A stretch of DNA of 64,000 nt from Amphibalanus amphitrite (taxonomy: Eukaryota; Arthropoda; Thecostraca; Balanomorpha; Balanidae), in the NCBI RefSeq assembly GCF_019059575.1, contig NW_024881535.1, positions 1,276,001 through 1,340,000 of the forward strand, written 5' to 3'. Below the pieces are notes generated by a model. That model was not told the origin of the DNA, ran no database searches, and was given only the letters and a program-made list of their open reading frames with translations. Below are positions 40,736-53,065 of this stretch, piece after piece (the first letter of the stretch is position 1; each line of letters opens with the position of its first letter). Position numbers and translations under genes: made by a program.

Positions 40736-41984
40736 TCAAATTCTTGCGATCGCCACCACCTGTCTTTACACATCGTCTTATGACTGATAAACCTCCACAA
40801 GGTTATAGTAATTCGAAATTGCGCTTAGTTGTAACTTATATTATTGTCAAATGGAAAGACTTAGGGACTCGATGGTTTTGACTCATGTCTTCCAACAAGG
40901 AAGCACGACTCGGGTCCCGATTTAAATGTTGATGTCTAAGTGTTCAATTCATTTTACAATTGCAGCAAAACGGCATCATCAATGCATACGTCGACCATCG
41001 AAGTTAAACATATGTATGTGCAAGTTGCCCGTTATAAACGGCAACCATCATCATTCAATCAGTTTTCAAGTCTGCATGTCAAGCATAGCATTTGCAGGAT
41101 TTATGTTTTCATCATATGTACACACTGTAAAATCGGATAGTTTTGCGGTTACCATGGTCAACGTTTATTGAAAACATTTCGCGTTTCTAAACTGTGAACA
41201 TGAAATCAACCACTGCCCTAGCGAGATTTGCAAAACTTAGCGCCATTTTTCTCTCGCGAGCTTTCAGTGCAGCTGTGTAACTTCGTGCCCGGTGGTTTAT
41301 GTCTAAAATGCGCCAGCATCACCACAGACCACAAATTAGCGATCCCGATCGTTTTTCGTTGGGCGCAGTTGAGTTTGGTCAGATGCTGTTGTAAGTTGAG
41401 CAACGTGCATTGAGAAATTTGTCCAGTTAAGTTCCAGTTATCCAGTACAGATGGCCCAGTGGTGGCTGTCTCTCAAATAAAAATACAACTGTTTAATCGG
41501 TAAATGTTTGGGAAGAAATAAAATTTTACGTCTTTTCTATAAACGGTATTTTCACTTTCGTACCGACCCGTGCCAGCAGAGTAACTACTGTTGCCACAAG
41601 CTAAGCCAAGAGTCTAAGCAAATTATGTTGGCTCATCACATCACCCTACAAATACTCACCGCTTACCTCGGTTACGAAATTAACCGTAACCCTGCATCTC
41701 TGTTCCAACAAAGGAAAACAACAGATTATGTTAATTGAATGCATGACATGTATCTCACAGGTAATGACATGCTGATTCAGGAAGGACGCTCTCTGACGCT
41801 CGTAAGTGACACCTCCACCTCTGCATGAGTTGTAAGTGTGATGCATACTGGTATCACGTTAATCCGGTTTGCGACAAAACAACACCTTTCACTCTGCGCA
41901 ACCAAATGATGTTCGATGTGATCACTAGAACTTGTTGCGAGTTTTGGCATTTACCGGTCAGTCTTGTAGGTTTTCTCAGAACTA
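40736..41984. other. Intergenic, nothing recognised
   Basis: AT-rich sequence with no gene or repeat recognised. Confidence 0.35.
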
Positions 41985-41992
41985 CCCCGAAG

Positions 41993-42275
41993 CAGGGCTG
42001 CGGAGTCGGAGTCGGTCGGAGTCGACAGTGGTGACCGGAGTCGGAGTCGGAGTCGGAGTCGATTTTAGAAACCCGAGCCGGAGTCGGAGTCGGAGTCACC
42101 GAAAATCTGTCGACTCCGCAGCCCTGCTAGGTCTGCGGAGTCGGAGTCGGGAGTTGGAGTCGGTCGGAGTCGACAATTCTGCCCGGAGTCGGAGTCGGAG
42201 TCGGAGCTGGTTTTTGAAAGCCGGAGTCGGAGTCGGAGTCGGAGTCGCCGAAAATCCATCGACTCCGCAGCCCTG
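41993..42275. mobile_element. hAT-like MITE made of GGAGTC hexamers, copy 2
   Basis: CAGGGCTGCGGAGTCGG and CGACTCCGCAGCCCTG ends are flanked by a perfect 8-bp duplication CCCCGAAG (41985-41992 and 42276-42283). The interior is closely similar to 8127-8428, including the internal CAGCCCTGCTAGGTCTGCGG junction, and differs mainly in hexamer counts. Confidence 0.9.
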
Positions 42276-42283
42276 CCCCGAAG

Positions 42284-44170
42284 TGACTTTCGCCAAAGTT
42301 AATACATAATCTGACCGTTGATGACCTTTGGAGCCCAAGCTCCTCACCCGTGATCAAAACATCCGAGACAATAGTAGGTAAATAGTTTGCAAATATCCAC
42401 CTAATTGGTCATTGACGCATTTTTGCATTTATCTTTATTCGTGCGACGAATCAGTACGACCGGAAATATGCAAAGCATATCTTTTTTAGGTAATTTAGAG
42501 ATACTTATTGCAGGTAGCACTCGTTGCGCTTGCCGTAATGGTCACTTCAGTGTGCAATAGATCACATAAAAATCCACCGCGCCCGCCTTGATGAGTGTTG
42601 GTGAACTCCGCTCACAGATCATAAATTAGTCAGCGTCTTGCAGTTACATAAAACAGCCGTGTCGGTTACATCATTTCATCACACCGGCCGGTCAGCAGCT
42701 CTTTTCCTGGCAGGCTGACCGGCCGAGCCTGAGCCTCCCAGCGTCACAACTTTCACTCGAGCACAGGACGATCGACAGTTTGACCGTCCCCTGGGGCATT
42801 CGGGCCTCCTCCCAGCATTAGTGAGAGCGGAATCGGCCGGGGGACCAGGCCGGACCCGGGGCCTCCTTCGCATCTTCAGCGCGGAACACAGACCTGTGAC
42901 CGGTTCCTGGGGCCCGAGGGAGTCCGGGACACGTCAGTCCTTTCGCTTTCAGAGTGTGGGTATGGAGGAGGGATGGGATGATGATGATCGATCTGGTCGT
43001 TCTGGTCACACTAGTGCTGGAGGGTGTGGATTGGATGTAATGAAGGAGAGAGGAAGAGCAAAACGGGTTTTCTTAGCGGAACTGTAAGGGAATTGGATTA
43101 GACGGTCAGATGAGAAAACCGGCTTACTGACTTGAGATAAGTGTTACTTTTAGCAGGTTCGCTGCACAGCAAAGGCAAAACTTTAGATCTGTGATGTAAC
43201 GCCTAAACAAAGATGAATCGTCCTGGACCCCAGAGCTCATGTCCGGCTGCTTCGCTTTGGCGAAAAACACGCGGACTTGTAGCAAAGTATGAAGAAAGCA
43301 TTTTATAGGCAGATATAGCTTACAGTTGAAAAAGTACCTACACGATGAAATAAACTGCTAAGGAACTGTAAAGCGTTTCTTTATCACGAGTCACGACAGC
43401 CGTTTATGACTCCGTACCATGCGTTAAAATCATAGAATTATCACGGTAACATTGTTTTGACAAATGGGACGTTTTTGGGGTCTATTTTATTCCGAGAATA
43501 TCTTGACGTACCTCCGGGATATTTCATTTTCATTGGCACCCTTTACGACCCATATCAGCAGCCAAACGCATCACGTCTTCTTCAAAAGCTCTGACTGGCA
43601 TTTCTTCTGCCCTAATGATGTCCGTAGTGCCCAGCATCTGTGGTTCGTATGACTAACTAGCATGGTCAGCGAAAGGAGATGAATGCTAAGCTGTAGAAAT
43701 TTGGCAGCTGGGACATACGCGTCACCTGTGGCAGATGCTTTCAATGACCGGCCAAATCCCTTTAGACGGGATGGAGAAAATGGTGACAGGTTTCGGTGTC
43801 ACTCCGTTAGGTTCGTGGCATGGCTATGGAACTCAGCACATTAACGAGACGTTTTAAGGCCATGTAGTCGGGAACTTAAAAACTTTAGATTATCCATTGA
43901 GCAAGTTTTGGAATAAGTAAACACAAAATTTAGTTTATAATTATTTACACTTCTCCGTTTACGGTGAAACGAAAGTGGCGTTAAACAGCTCAATGTGAAC
44001 AGTAACCGCTGTTTCACCAGGCTATGTTCTAACGAGTCACGGAGAGCTGCTCTACAAACTGCAAGTCATTCGCCACGGCCGACCTACTTTGAATACCACC
44101 GACTGAAAGCGAACAAAATCGAGCTGAGTACCGTCGGGCCATCAACCACACTGCTGCCGACTCACAGTCC
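42284..44170. other. Intergenic, nothing recognised
   Basis: The stretch is GC-rich at about 42690-43010 with short open frames on both strands that match nothing I know. Otherwise it is featureless. Confidence 0.35.
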
Positions 44171-44294
44171 GACTTACACCTCTAATGGCAATTCACGGTC
44201 CGACTTACACCTCTAATGGCAACTCACGGTCTGACTTACACCTCTAATGGCAACTCACGGTCTGACTTACACCTCTAATGGCAACTCACGGTTC
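44171..44294 (+). repeat. 31-bp tandem repeat, four units
   Basis: GACTTACACCTCTAATGGCA followed by ACTCACGGTCT repeats with exact 31-bp spacing from 44171, 44202, 44233 and 44264. Units differ by single bases, which indicates recent expansion. Confidence 0.9.
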
Positions 44295-46654
44295 ATACAA
44301 TTCACGGTGAGACCACGGACACAGCCGAGTGTGACTGAGTGGTCACGAAGTTCTCTCCCTCAGTGAAACCGAGACGACGTTTCAACGCTTCGCGCTCATC
44401 GCCGTGAGAAAGTTTTTCACCTCGGGGTGAATAGAAATTTGAGATGAGTTGTGGCGGCGAGTTTTGTTTCGTGAACTCGTGAAGATTCGTGATGCTGACG
44501 ATTTAATGTTTGCTGATGATTGTTAAAACACTGGCGTTGACATATTTGTAGTTTATTTATAAAAGTCGGCATCCCGTCATGCATTGGTCATTCATTCATT
44601 CAGAACGGAACAACGCTGCGGCAGACTTGAGCACTCACTCCAAACAACGGGGGAACATCGTTACCGGGGGGCAGCGTGGGGGGGGGGGGGGGGTACATTT
44701 TCACCGTGGGGTCCATGGAATCATGGAGCCAGCGCCGACGCACAAACTGTGGCAGTCAGGACGCGTGTGAAAGACTTGAAAGACAGACTGTCGACGGCCT
44801 CCCAGTTTCGCACCGGGTCGATTTGGGTCAGGGCTTCTGATATTTACTATCTTAAGGCAACCAGCGATGATCTAAGTCACGATCTCAAGATGTCATTGCT
44901 TAGCCGCAGCCCTTGTTAACCCTCTTCGACCAGGTGATTGGATGGTTGGAGCCGCCGCCTCAACAACAAGCACACGATTCTCGCGCACTGTAGAATGATG
45001 TTCGCGGTGAAAAAAACTAAAACAAGTATCTAGAGTTACACGTATGAGCGATTGACCCACAGATGTGCCGGTGGCGTGGCCCGGGTCAGGTCAGGTCGGC
45101 TCGGGTCAAGTCGTATTTCCGATGGTTGTTCAGAGCTTGTCCCGCCGTGATCTGAAAAGAAGCGAAAATCGTCACAATTGTAAACCCTGTATAATCATCC
45201 TCTATCTACACAAGAGTGGGAGGGAGACAGCCATGGATGGAAATATGCACCTCTAATGGCATGTGTGACAACTGACAAACGTATTCCATGTCTCCAGCTC
45301 CAGTGATAAGGGGCGCCGGACCGGCAATCATGTCATTATATCCAGCCGTGTCACACGAAACTCCCGTTTATGTTCCCGTTACGTCATGTGGAAAATCGTC
45401 CGAGTTTGACCGGACAGGAGAGAGTCTAGGCGCGCCATCACTGCCCGGTGGCATGTGGAAATGAATAGGATGTCGGTTTCTACGGCCTTGAGCTGCCCCT
45501 CCCTGCCCGTGATTACCTACCCCCCCCCCCCTCCGTCCGTCCCCCCCCCCCGTAGCTCAGAGATGAGGAGAAAGTAGTCCGTCGGTCCCGGACATTGGCA
45601 AAGCTCCAAAAAAGAGGTGGCACTGTGCCAACCATTATGACGTTTTGTAGCAAGCGACGAGCGACGTTTTTGGCGTTGCGTATAGTTGCCAAACAAAAGG
45701 AATTTCGGCAAGTCATCAACTGTGGAAAATGAGCGAGTGCAACACAATGACGGAGTGTAACGCTGCTTCAGAGGGCAAATACGCGGGCACAAATGACGGC
45801 AAGAAACTGAATGTGGTTTCGTAGGAAAACAAAAACAGGGCAAGCCGGTATTTCAACTAGCCACTGCAGTAATGAATATTTGCTTTGGACAATTAAATGG
45901 TTATGCCTTTGAAGCATAATCTAGCCTTTGCGGCTCGTCACGTTTGGCGGGGTTTCAGTATGTTTTCAGTACATCGTCATTAGTGTTATCAACCTTTATG
46001 CACTTAAATCACGGAGTTATTTAGTTTTACTTATGCACTAACTGATAGTGATAGAGCTACGGTGAATCGCTTAATAACCAATTAGCATATTTGTCCTAAT
46101 AGCGATTCTTCTCTCATGATCTCTGTCTCTACCCAATCTCTCCTCCCCTCATCTCTTCTCTCCTCATCCCATGCCTCCCTCCCCATCATCCCGCGGCCAC
46201 CGACTCAGGAAAGTGACACCGGCGCTCCGGGGAGGGCAGGGGAGGGGAGGGGAGGAGGGTGAAAGTCGACCGCGGGCTGAGGCGTGACCGCCAGACTGCC
46301 CCAGGCGACACGGCGGCCGGGCAGACATAGGAGAGGGTCGACGTCCTGCTAATGGCTGTATGGAAGCTGAGTGAGGAGCGATGAGTTTGACTGAGAGGGA
46401 AGACAGGGGATGTATAGTCGGTTATGGATTATAGATGTGTAGGTAGATATTGGACAAGATGAATAAAGTAGCTAATAGAGTTACCTAAGTATTGCATAGT
46501 ATTGCATATCAGCCATTAAGCCTATAGTGACTAGTTAGCTCTTAGAATCCCGATGTCCATAAGAATGGCTGTCATCTCGCTTAACTATGCATCGTGCATC
46601 AATGTAACCGTCATCTATAGACACACTTCAGCTCACCTTTTCGGATGTGCCCGT
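44295..46654. other. Intergenic; poly(G) and poly(C) tracts
   Basis: Poly(G) lies near 44678-44692, two poly(C) runs near 45521-45552 and a GGGGAGG-rich block near 46230-46258. No gene was recognised. The right edge would hold the 3' UTR of the GH/YVT protein gene. Confidence 0.4.
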
Positions 46655-49379
46655 TTACTTTTTGCCGTAGCCGTCATCGTGGTAGCTGGGGTAGGTCGGC
46701 TTGGGGCACACGGTCACGTACTGCGGCTTGTTCTGGGTCTGCCGGGGAGGAGAAAAATAATAAACGGTCAGACGTGAGATTATGTAAAAGGCTTGGGTTA
46801 AAAAGAAGACAAACATATAGCATGATTTGGATCATCGTGCATCAGTTGACATCACGTCTTTTCTTCCATTACCGGTTAGGCTCGACATAAACTCACACTT
46901 CCCATGCTAATAACCGAGGTCATGGGTTCGAATCCTGTTAGCTCCCGGTGTTTCCGCTCGTCTCCGCTGCTAACTCACCTTGGTGACGGTGACGTACTGG
47001 TGCTCGGTGTTGGTGTGCGTCACGTATTTGTACTCGGGGTACGCCTCCGTGACAGTGTGCGTCACGTAGTGGGGCACAGGCTCCGTCTCCGTCACGTACT
47101 CGTAGTTGACCTGGTGGAACAGAGATGGCGTTAGGTGCGCGATGACCTTCGGCTGAGTATACAGATAGGGTTACAATATGGCTATGTGAAGTTACATGAG
47201 AGCCTGGAAGCTACATGAAAAGTGATCTTTCATGTCAATAAAAGGATAAGCTTTTATCATATTTAGGATAACAATGTTATAAATAATTGACAGTTAAACG
47301 ATATCAGCAGAAATGTGTTCGTACCTTGGTCTGGGTGACGTACGAGTACTCGGGGTACTTCTCGGTGTGGTACGCCGTCTTGGTGACGTAGTACGGCTCC
47401 TGGACGGTCTCCGTGTAGTACTTGCTGGCCACCTCGGTCTCCGTGTAGTAGGCCTTCTCCGTCTTGGTGTAGTAGGCCGTCTCGGTGAAGTACTGGTGCT
47501 CGGTGACGTACTGGGTGTCGTACAGCACCTTGGTGGTGACCTGAGGGGAGGGGCGCCGTCAGCTGACTGAGTGGGGTGAAGGTGACGGGTTCGAGACCCG
47601 GTGAGGTATGTTCTCTTCCTTTGGTCGGTAAGAAGTTATTACTAAAGGCGATATTTAAAAAGGCATGTCATTTTTTCCAAATGATGTCATCAGCCATGTC
47701 AGTGACAAGTGACGATAAAATGAAAACGCATTTCACGACCTTTTGAAAAGGCAGCGTGTGTAGCCAGGCAATTCAGTTGTCATTTTCCTCCATCACGACA
47801 AACCGATTATGAGGGTGATTTGCGGAACCGGCAAGCGAGCGAACGACACGGTGTAAAGTTATGAATGCCTTTCGCAATCCCCCTTCATGACCGACCACTA
47901 TAGGAGCTGCCCCAAAACTCGCATTCCATTTCAAGACTACGCGTCGCCAGTGATTACATCTCGGGCGCCACGCGAGAGAGAAAGTGGTCATCTCTCAGCT
48001 CTGTCTCGCTAAATGGTCTCCCCGTGGGGATGAATGCGACAGGCGGTCCGTTTCTAACAAACGGCTCCGTGCGCGGCGCGGTGCCCGGGTTTCCGTCCTG
48101 ATTTATGAGGTCCACGGGCTGTTACGTCATCCGAGTGGCAGCAGCCACCGACGATCGCTGGAGTTTCACAATGGACCGCCCGCGGTCATTGGACGGGATT
48201 CCTTCATGGAGAGAAAATCTGTCTTCATTCGGTCAGTTTCTCCCGATGAGAAATCCTCGTTTGACCGAAAGTGAGGCTGTCCGTGAGGGTATCTTATATG
48301 GAATAATTTGCTCTTCCTGCATCAATATTGTTTTAGGATGAACGATTGATGATCTTCATAACTGGTTCCTGGATAACATTGGCGGGCAAGTTTCTATGAG
48401 AGATAGGAAGCTGATGGTTTCAAAACAGAGAGTTTATGTAGCTGATGGTGTAACGAATCAGCAGCGCATCTATGCTGCGCTTTCCGAACTAATTCTTCAT
48501 GCATACCGACCTTCATAAGAACTATTCAAACGCGTTCGGATGGCAGCGGTCAACGTGCGCAGGAATCGGGCACGACTCGAGTATGTAGCATGTTTTGCCT
48601 CGCGGTCCATCACGGTACTGAAGCTGTACCTCACTCGGTACCTGACGCGGTACTGACCTTGACGTCGGGCGCGATGTAGCTGGTGACGTACTGGGTCTGG
48701 TACACGGTACTCGGGTAGTACAGCGTCTCAGTGATCTGCTGGTACAGCGTCGTCGGCTTCACAGCCGTGTACGTGTTGTACGCCGTCTCGTAGCCGATCT
48801 TGGTGGAGGCCACTGAAAAATGAGAGCGGGGGTTAGTTACACCGATCTTGGAGAGAAATAAACAGAGAGCTTATCTTTGTGAAATGCATGTTATTGGACT
48901 GAGCAAGCAAAAAATTGTCTTAAATTCTGATAGCATATTATGATGGTGATGGTTGGAAATTTTTGTTGTAACGGATAATAAAACAGCGCAAAAAGGCGAT
49001 GATAATAGGTAGGTAATGAATCTGCACTCTGGGTAGTGATTGTTAAAATTACGCAGAAAACACCCAGCGAGTCTTCACTTCTCTTCCCGCCTTTCTTACC
49101 GGTGACGTAGTGGGTCTCAGGCTTGCAGCCGTACCCCTTAGCGGGGGCGCCGTAGGTGGGGGCCGGGGCGCCGTAGGAGGGCTCCAGGGCGGGCGCCGCG
49201 TACCCTCCGCCGCCGCCGCTGCTGTGTCCGTGTCCTCCGCCGCCGCCGCTGCTGTGACCGTGTCCTCCGCCGCCGTGTCCGTGTCCGCCGCCCCCGTGTC
49301 CGTGTCCGCCGCCGTCGGGCTTGGGCACGGCCTGGACACAGGCCAGCGCCAGCAGAACGATACAGGCCGACTTCACCAT
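46655..49379 (-). CDS. Secreted GH-rich, YVT-repeat extracellular protein (unknown function)
   Basis: Five coding exons on the minus strand: 49379-49100, 48812-48658, 47540-47325, 47110-46979 and 46738-46655 (TAA), 288 residues. Phases fit, and the ATG lies just inside an exon with acceptor CCCACAG, so a noncoding first exon exists. Residues 1-17 (MVKSACIVLLALACVQA) are a signal peptide. Next comes a Gly/His block (GGGHGHGGGGHGHGGGGHGH), then APAPTYGAP. The rest is Tyr/Thr/Val/Glu repeats such as YVTETE, YYTETE, YVTHT and AYYTKTE. The only mature cysteines (YGCKPE and TVCPKP) flank the repeats. The internal exons ending in Lys codons (PDVK, TQTK and TVTK) end at phase 0, so unit exons could be duplicated freely. 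This looks like cuticle, shell or adhesive matrix material. I do not recognise the family. His clusters may bind metal. Confidence 0.85.
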
Positions 49380-49380
49380 C

Positions 49381-51569
49381 CTGTGGGGGAGAAAAGAATG
49401 AAGGTTATATGGCGGTAAACAAAGAGGGACAGACATTTCGATTCATTCATTCATACTTTTCTCATTCATTGCACCTGGTATTATTAGGTATGTTTAATTG
49501 ATAATTGATTAGGTCATCGATCATAATTTGAAGACATGTTCACAAGTACAAGAGAGAAAAATTAGGATACCTATGTGCTATTGTTTACATAATTATCATT
49601 GTTGTCTACCGAAAAGGGTTAACGCTCGGAATATGAAAAACGCTCCTGATGGGTATCGAACCGAGGATCATTGGGTTTGTTTGCCAGCTGACCGCGTCGC
49701 TAGTGGTTTGGTCACCCGTCATTGACCGTGTCACAACACGTGTCGGTTACCGTCACGCGTGTCTAACCGTCACGGAATGTGACGGGTGATTACATGGTTG
49801 ATGTGGGAGTCGATGTCCCCGCCCTCTCGAGTTTCGAATTTCGGTGTAGTTTGGATAGAGAGTGACCGTGGGAAGGCCATGGGAGCACCTGTCCCGGGAG
49901 GGGAGGGAGCCACTTATAGTGACCAGTGACCATAAAATAATTAGGTGTGGGATGGTGGATTAGCTGTTCGATGCATAATATGATTCTTGTTTCATGTGAA
50001 TATTTGATCCTTGCGATTGAAATACGGTTAAGGCAATGGAAGCTACAATTCCGAAATAAATATTCATGAGCAATAATTCAGATTGTCACTGTCGTGGGGT
50101 GCAAACTGGATTTCTGATTTTATACCGCCTTTCAAAATAACCTCGCAATAATCTTTCAACATCTCGGTTAATTTCGCCTCACATCTGCCAATTCCTCTCA
50201 CTTCCCCAACTAGCCCGTCCGGTTTGCAAAGGCTGCCAATCTAGCCAGCGGCCGCGAAAACGCCCAGAAGCTGTCGGTCTGCTTTCGCTTTTCACTGGAC
50301 CATTGCAAGCAGCCTGGGTGACGGGACGGCTACGGGAGAGCAGCCCGCGTGGATCAGCGCCCGACGAAAGTGGGCAGGGACCGCCGGGGCCTGGCACGGT
50401 GCCAAATACCCTCAGGGGTGGTCATGAGGAGAGGAGGCGCGTTTCACCTCGCCTGAACGGGAGATAATGGGGGCGTAATCGACCGCGGAAGACGATGCCC
50501 ATGGTGTAACGGCGAGAAATACGAGCAGCACGAAATACGTTCTTCAAAGTTACGATCTTTTGGGCTTCTCAAAAACCTTTTTCATTACTGGGTGCAGAGA
50601 AAGTAATCGGTAGTTACTATCGAACATTGAATTTTACTTGAAATAATTCCTATTTCTTTAGAGGTTCGAGGAATCAGAGTTGTCTCCAGATTAAAAATTC
50701 ACATGTTAATTTCACGAAACCGAATTGAAGTAAAGTTGATCAAAATAGCCACTAGACGGTAATGCATCCTGGCCTGCTTGACAGTCACGGGTCATATAAA
50801 GGTCGACCAACTAGCCGTGCTCGGTGGCCATTCGTTGCACCTAAATATTGGACCGATGCCGTGTGCCATTGGTCAGCCGACCGACATGTGTTTTAGAAGT
50901 CATAGCACGAGTTATGACAAAATAACGATCATGCTCGTCATCAGTTCCGTTATAATTTCTCAATTATAGGTATCTATCGGCAAAAGGGTAATGTTTTTAC
51001 TGTCCCTGCTCAATGTGAAGTTCATTTACGTTTTATTTTTTGTTAGTGTGTACAATTACAAGCTATCTTTTGAAGACGGAATGGGAAATGTCGTATTACT
51101 GATCAACATAATAATGTATCGATTACTTCGGAATTTTCTTAGATGCAGCTTGGCCAACTTTAATGGCTTGGTGAGGCAGCACCTTTTATTCAAAAAATTT
51201 TTAAGTGAATAAAAATTAGCAGGATTCGGTAAAAATTTAATAAGAAATTAAACGAGATGGCGCTATTAAAGAATCGAGTGCTCCTTTTTGTCACGGAGCG
51301 TCGTCATCATGGTCAATTTTGATAGGAAATACATTTTTTTAATTTCTTTTCGGAATCACTGAAAGTATCCTGGTTTTAGCGCACCACTTTTCACGGTGGC
51401 TATCGCATCCCTGTTTCAACGCACGAATTATATCGTGTGGTCAGCCCGCGCTCGGGAGTTTTTCACGATCACTGCACTAAGTCACCATCACTGCACCACA
51501 GCCACTTCGGGGGCACCTCCGCCGTCGAATCGCTCCTCTGCCCTCCCACCGCAGACCGCCGCTGCTCAC
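49381..51569. other. Probable first intron of the GH/YVT gene
   Basis: The stretch lies between the acceptor at 49380/49381 and the proposed noncoding exon near 51.6 kb (minus strand). No other gene is visible. A tRNA-like fragment on the minus strand near 49640-49720 lacks a full cloverleaf. Confidence 0.45.
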
Positions 51570-51603
51570 CTGACAATCCGAATGTGGAACACACACTGCT
51601 TCT
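51570..51603 (-). other. Proposed noncoding first exon of the GH/YVT gene
   Basis: On the minus strand TATTTAAG is followed 25 bases later by TCAGAAG (initiator-like) and then, at 51570, by GATTGTCAG|GTGAGC, a strong splice donor. This would give a 5' leader exon of ~34 bases joined to the acceptor at 49380. It is inferred from signals only. Confidence 0.4.
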
Positions 51604-51620
51604 GAGCGCCGTGGCGGCAG

Positions 51621-51628
51621 CTTAAATA
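51621..51628 (-). promoter_or_regulatory. TATA-like box, candidate promoter of the GH/YVT gene
   Basis: TATTTAAG on the minus strand in a GC-rich region, correctly spaced from an initiator-like TCAGA and a splice donor. The nearest downstream gene on this strand is the secreted GH/YVT protein. Confidence 0.4.
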
Positions 51629-51877
51629 CGCCCCCACCGCCCGCCGCCGGTGACGCCTTCGATGACGCCGCCGCCGCCGCTGCCGCCGCCGCGCGATCGT
51701 CCACTTTCGCTGTCCGACGAGGGACGCTGGCCGGCGCGGCTGGGGCAGAGAGGTGGCTGTGGGGCGCGGGCCCCCTCCGGGACGCAGCCAAGATCCGGTA
51801 CTGGTTAGTAGGACTGGCGCCGGATGTCCTCCATAGGTCAAGTTGTGACATCAAGGGGACGTGATGTGTGTTTGTGG

Positions 51878-51895
51878 GGGGGGGGGGGGGGGGGA
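51878..51895 (+). repeat. Poly(G) tract
   Basis: An 18-base G-run followed by A. No function was seen. Confidence 0.8.
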
Positions 51896-52404
51896 GTCGT
51901 GTGGTGTGTCAGAGGAATTGCATAGTCATCATTAGATGTGTGTGCTGGGAGTGCGTTAGTTTGCACAAAATGTTTGGTGTTTGGACATGACACCAGCGCA
52001 AGCTAATGTAACGACGACCGGGAGACCAAAGCTGTATCCAGAGCTACTCGTAGAAGAAGAAGATAATTTACACCCTCTTGAAATGACTCGAGACGCGAAA
52101 AACTGGATGTGTTTTCGGAAATACGGAAAGAAAGACAAATTTGAATCGGTCCGATTCGTTTGACGATCAGCGACCAGTCGAGCAAATCTAGCCGCTGGAC
52201 GTGCGTTTGTTGACGTATTTTGTCCGTTGGTGTTATTAATTAATCCAAAGTCACTCTTGCCGAGGAGAAACCAGGAGAAACAGATAAAAGTACGAGATAA
52301 AAGTACGGCTCTGCGAAATATAGGTAAGACTAGTGAATACCCTCCAACAGTGGAAATGTTGGCCTTTACTCCACTCGCAGAGCCGAGCCAAGCGATTTGG
52401 TGCT

Positions 52405-53065
52405 ACTGTCCTGTGACTCACTGCAGTCTCGGTTATTGGTGTTACTGACCTGTAATACTCGTACACTGCATTCTCGGTTATTGGTGTAAATGTCCAGTGG
52501 TTCACTGCAATCTCGGTTATTGGCGTTAATGTCCTGTGATATTGCAGTCTCAACAAGTGGTGTGACTGTCCTGTGACACGCTGCAGTCTTGGTCATTAAT
52601 GTTAGTTTCCTGTAACATATTGCGGTCCCGGCAATTTGCATTACTGTCCTGTGGTACATTGCAGTCTCTGCAGGTGTTACTGGGCTGTGATATATTGCAG
52701 TCCCGGTTATTGGTGTTTCTGACTTAGTTGACTTACTGCAGTCTCGGTTATTGGTATTACTGCCCTGTGATACACTGAAGTCTGTGTTGTTGGTGCTATT
52801 GTCCTTTGATGCAGTCTCGGTTATTAGTGTCACTGTCCTGTGATACACTGCAGTCTCGGTTATTGGTGCTACTGTCTCGTGAAGTATTGCAGTCTCCGTT
52901 AGTGATACTTCTGTCCTGTGGCTCACTGCAGTCTCGATTGTTAGTGTTAGTCTCTACTAATTGCAGTCTCAGTAATTGGTGCTACCGTCGTGTGATACAC
53001 TGCAGTCTCCGTTATTGGTGTTAATGTCCTGTGACGTATCGCAGTCTCGGTTACCGTCATGTGAG
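52405..53065 (+). repeat. 38-39-bp minisatellite, about 17 units
   Basis: Each unit carries CACTGCAGTCTCGGTTATTG followed by GTGTTACTGTCCTGTGATA. About 17 units are spaced 37-46 bases apart, mostly 38-39. Because 39 is a multiple of three, long minus-strand frames reading ITETAVYHRTVTP arise. Unit-length drift breaks the frame, so this is not taken as a gene. Confidence 0.92.

Noticed and set aside
46903-46950. Partial tRNA-like sequence (CATGCTAATAACC and GGTTCGAATCC)
   Set aside because: Only an anticodon-like loop and T-arm are present, with no 5' half or closed acceptor stem.
49640-49720. tRNA-like B-box on the minus strand (GGTTCGATACCC)
   Set aside because: No full cloverleaf. It is possibly an old SINE.
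52366-52926. 186-residue minus-strand frame with TETAVYHRTV repeats
   Set aside because: It is produced by the 39-bp minisatellite, with unit drift changing the frame and no start, splice or signal context.
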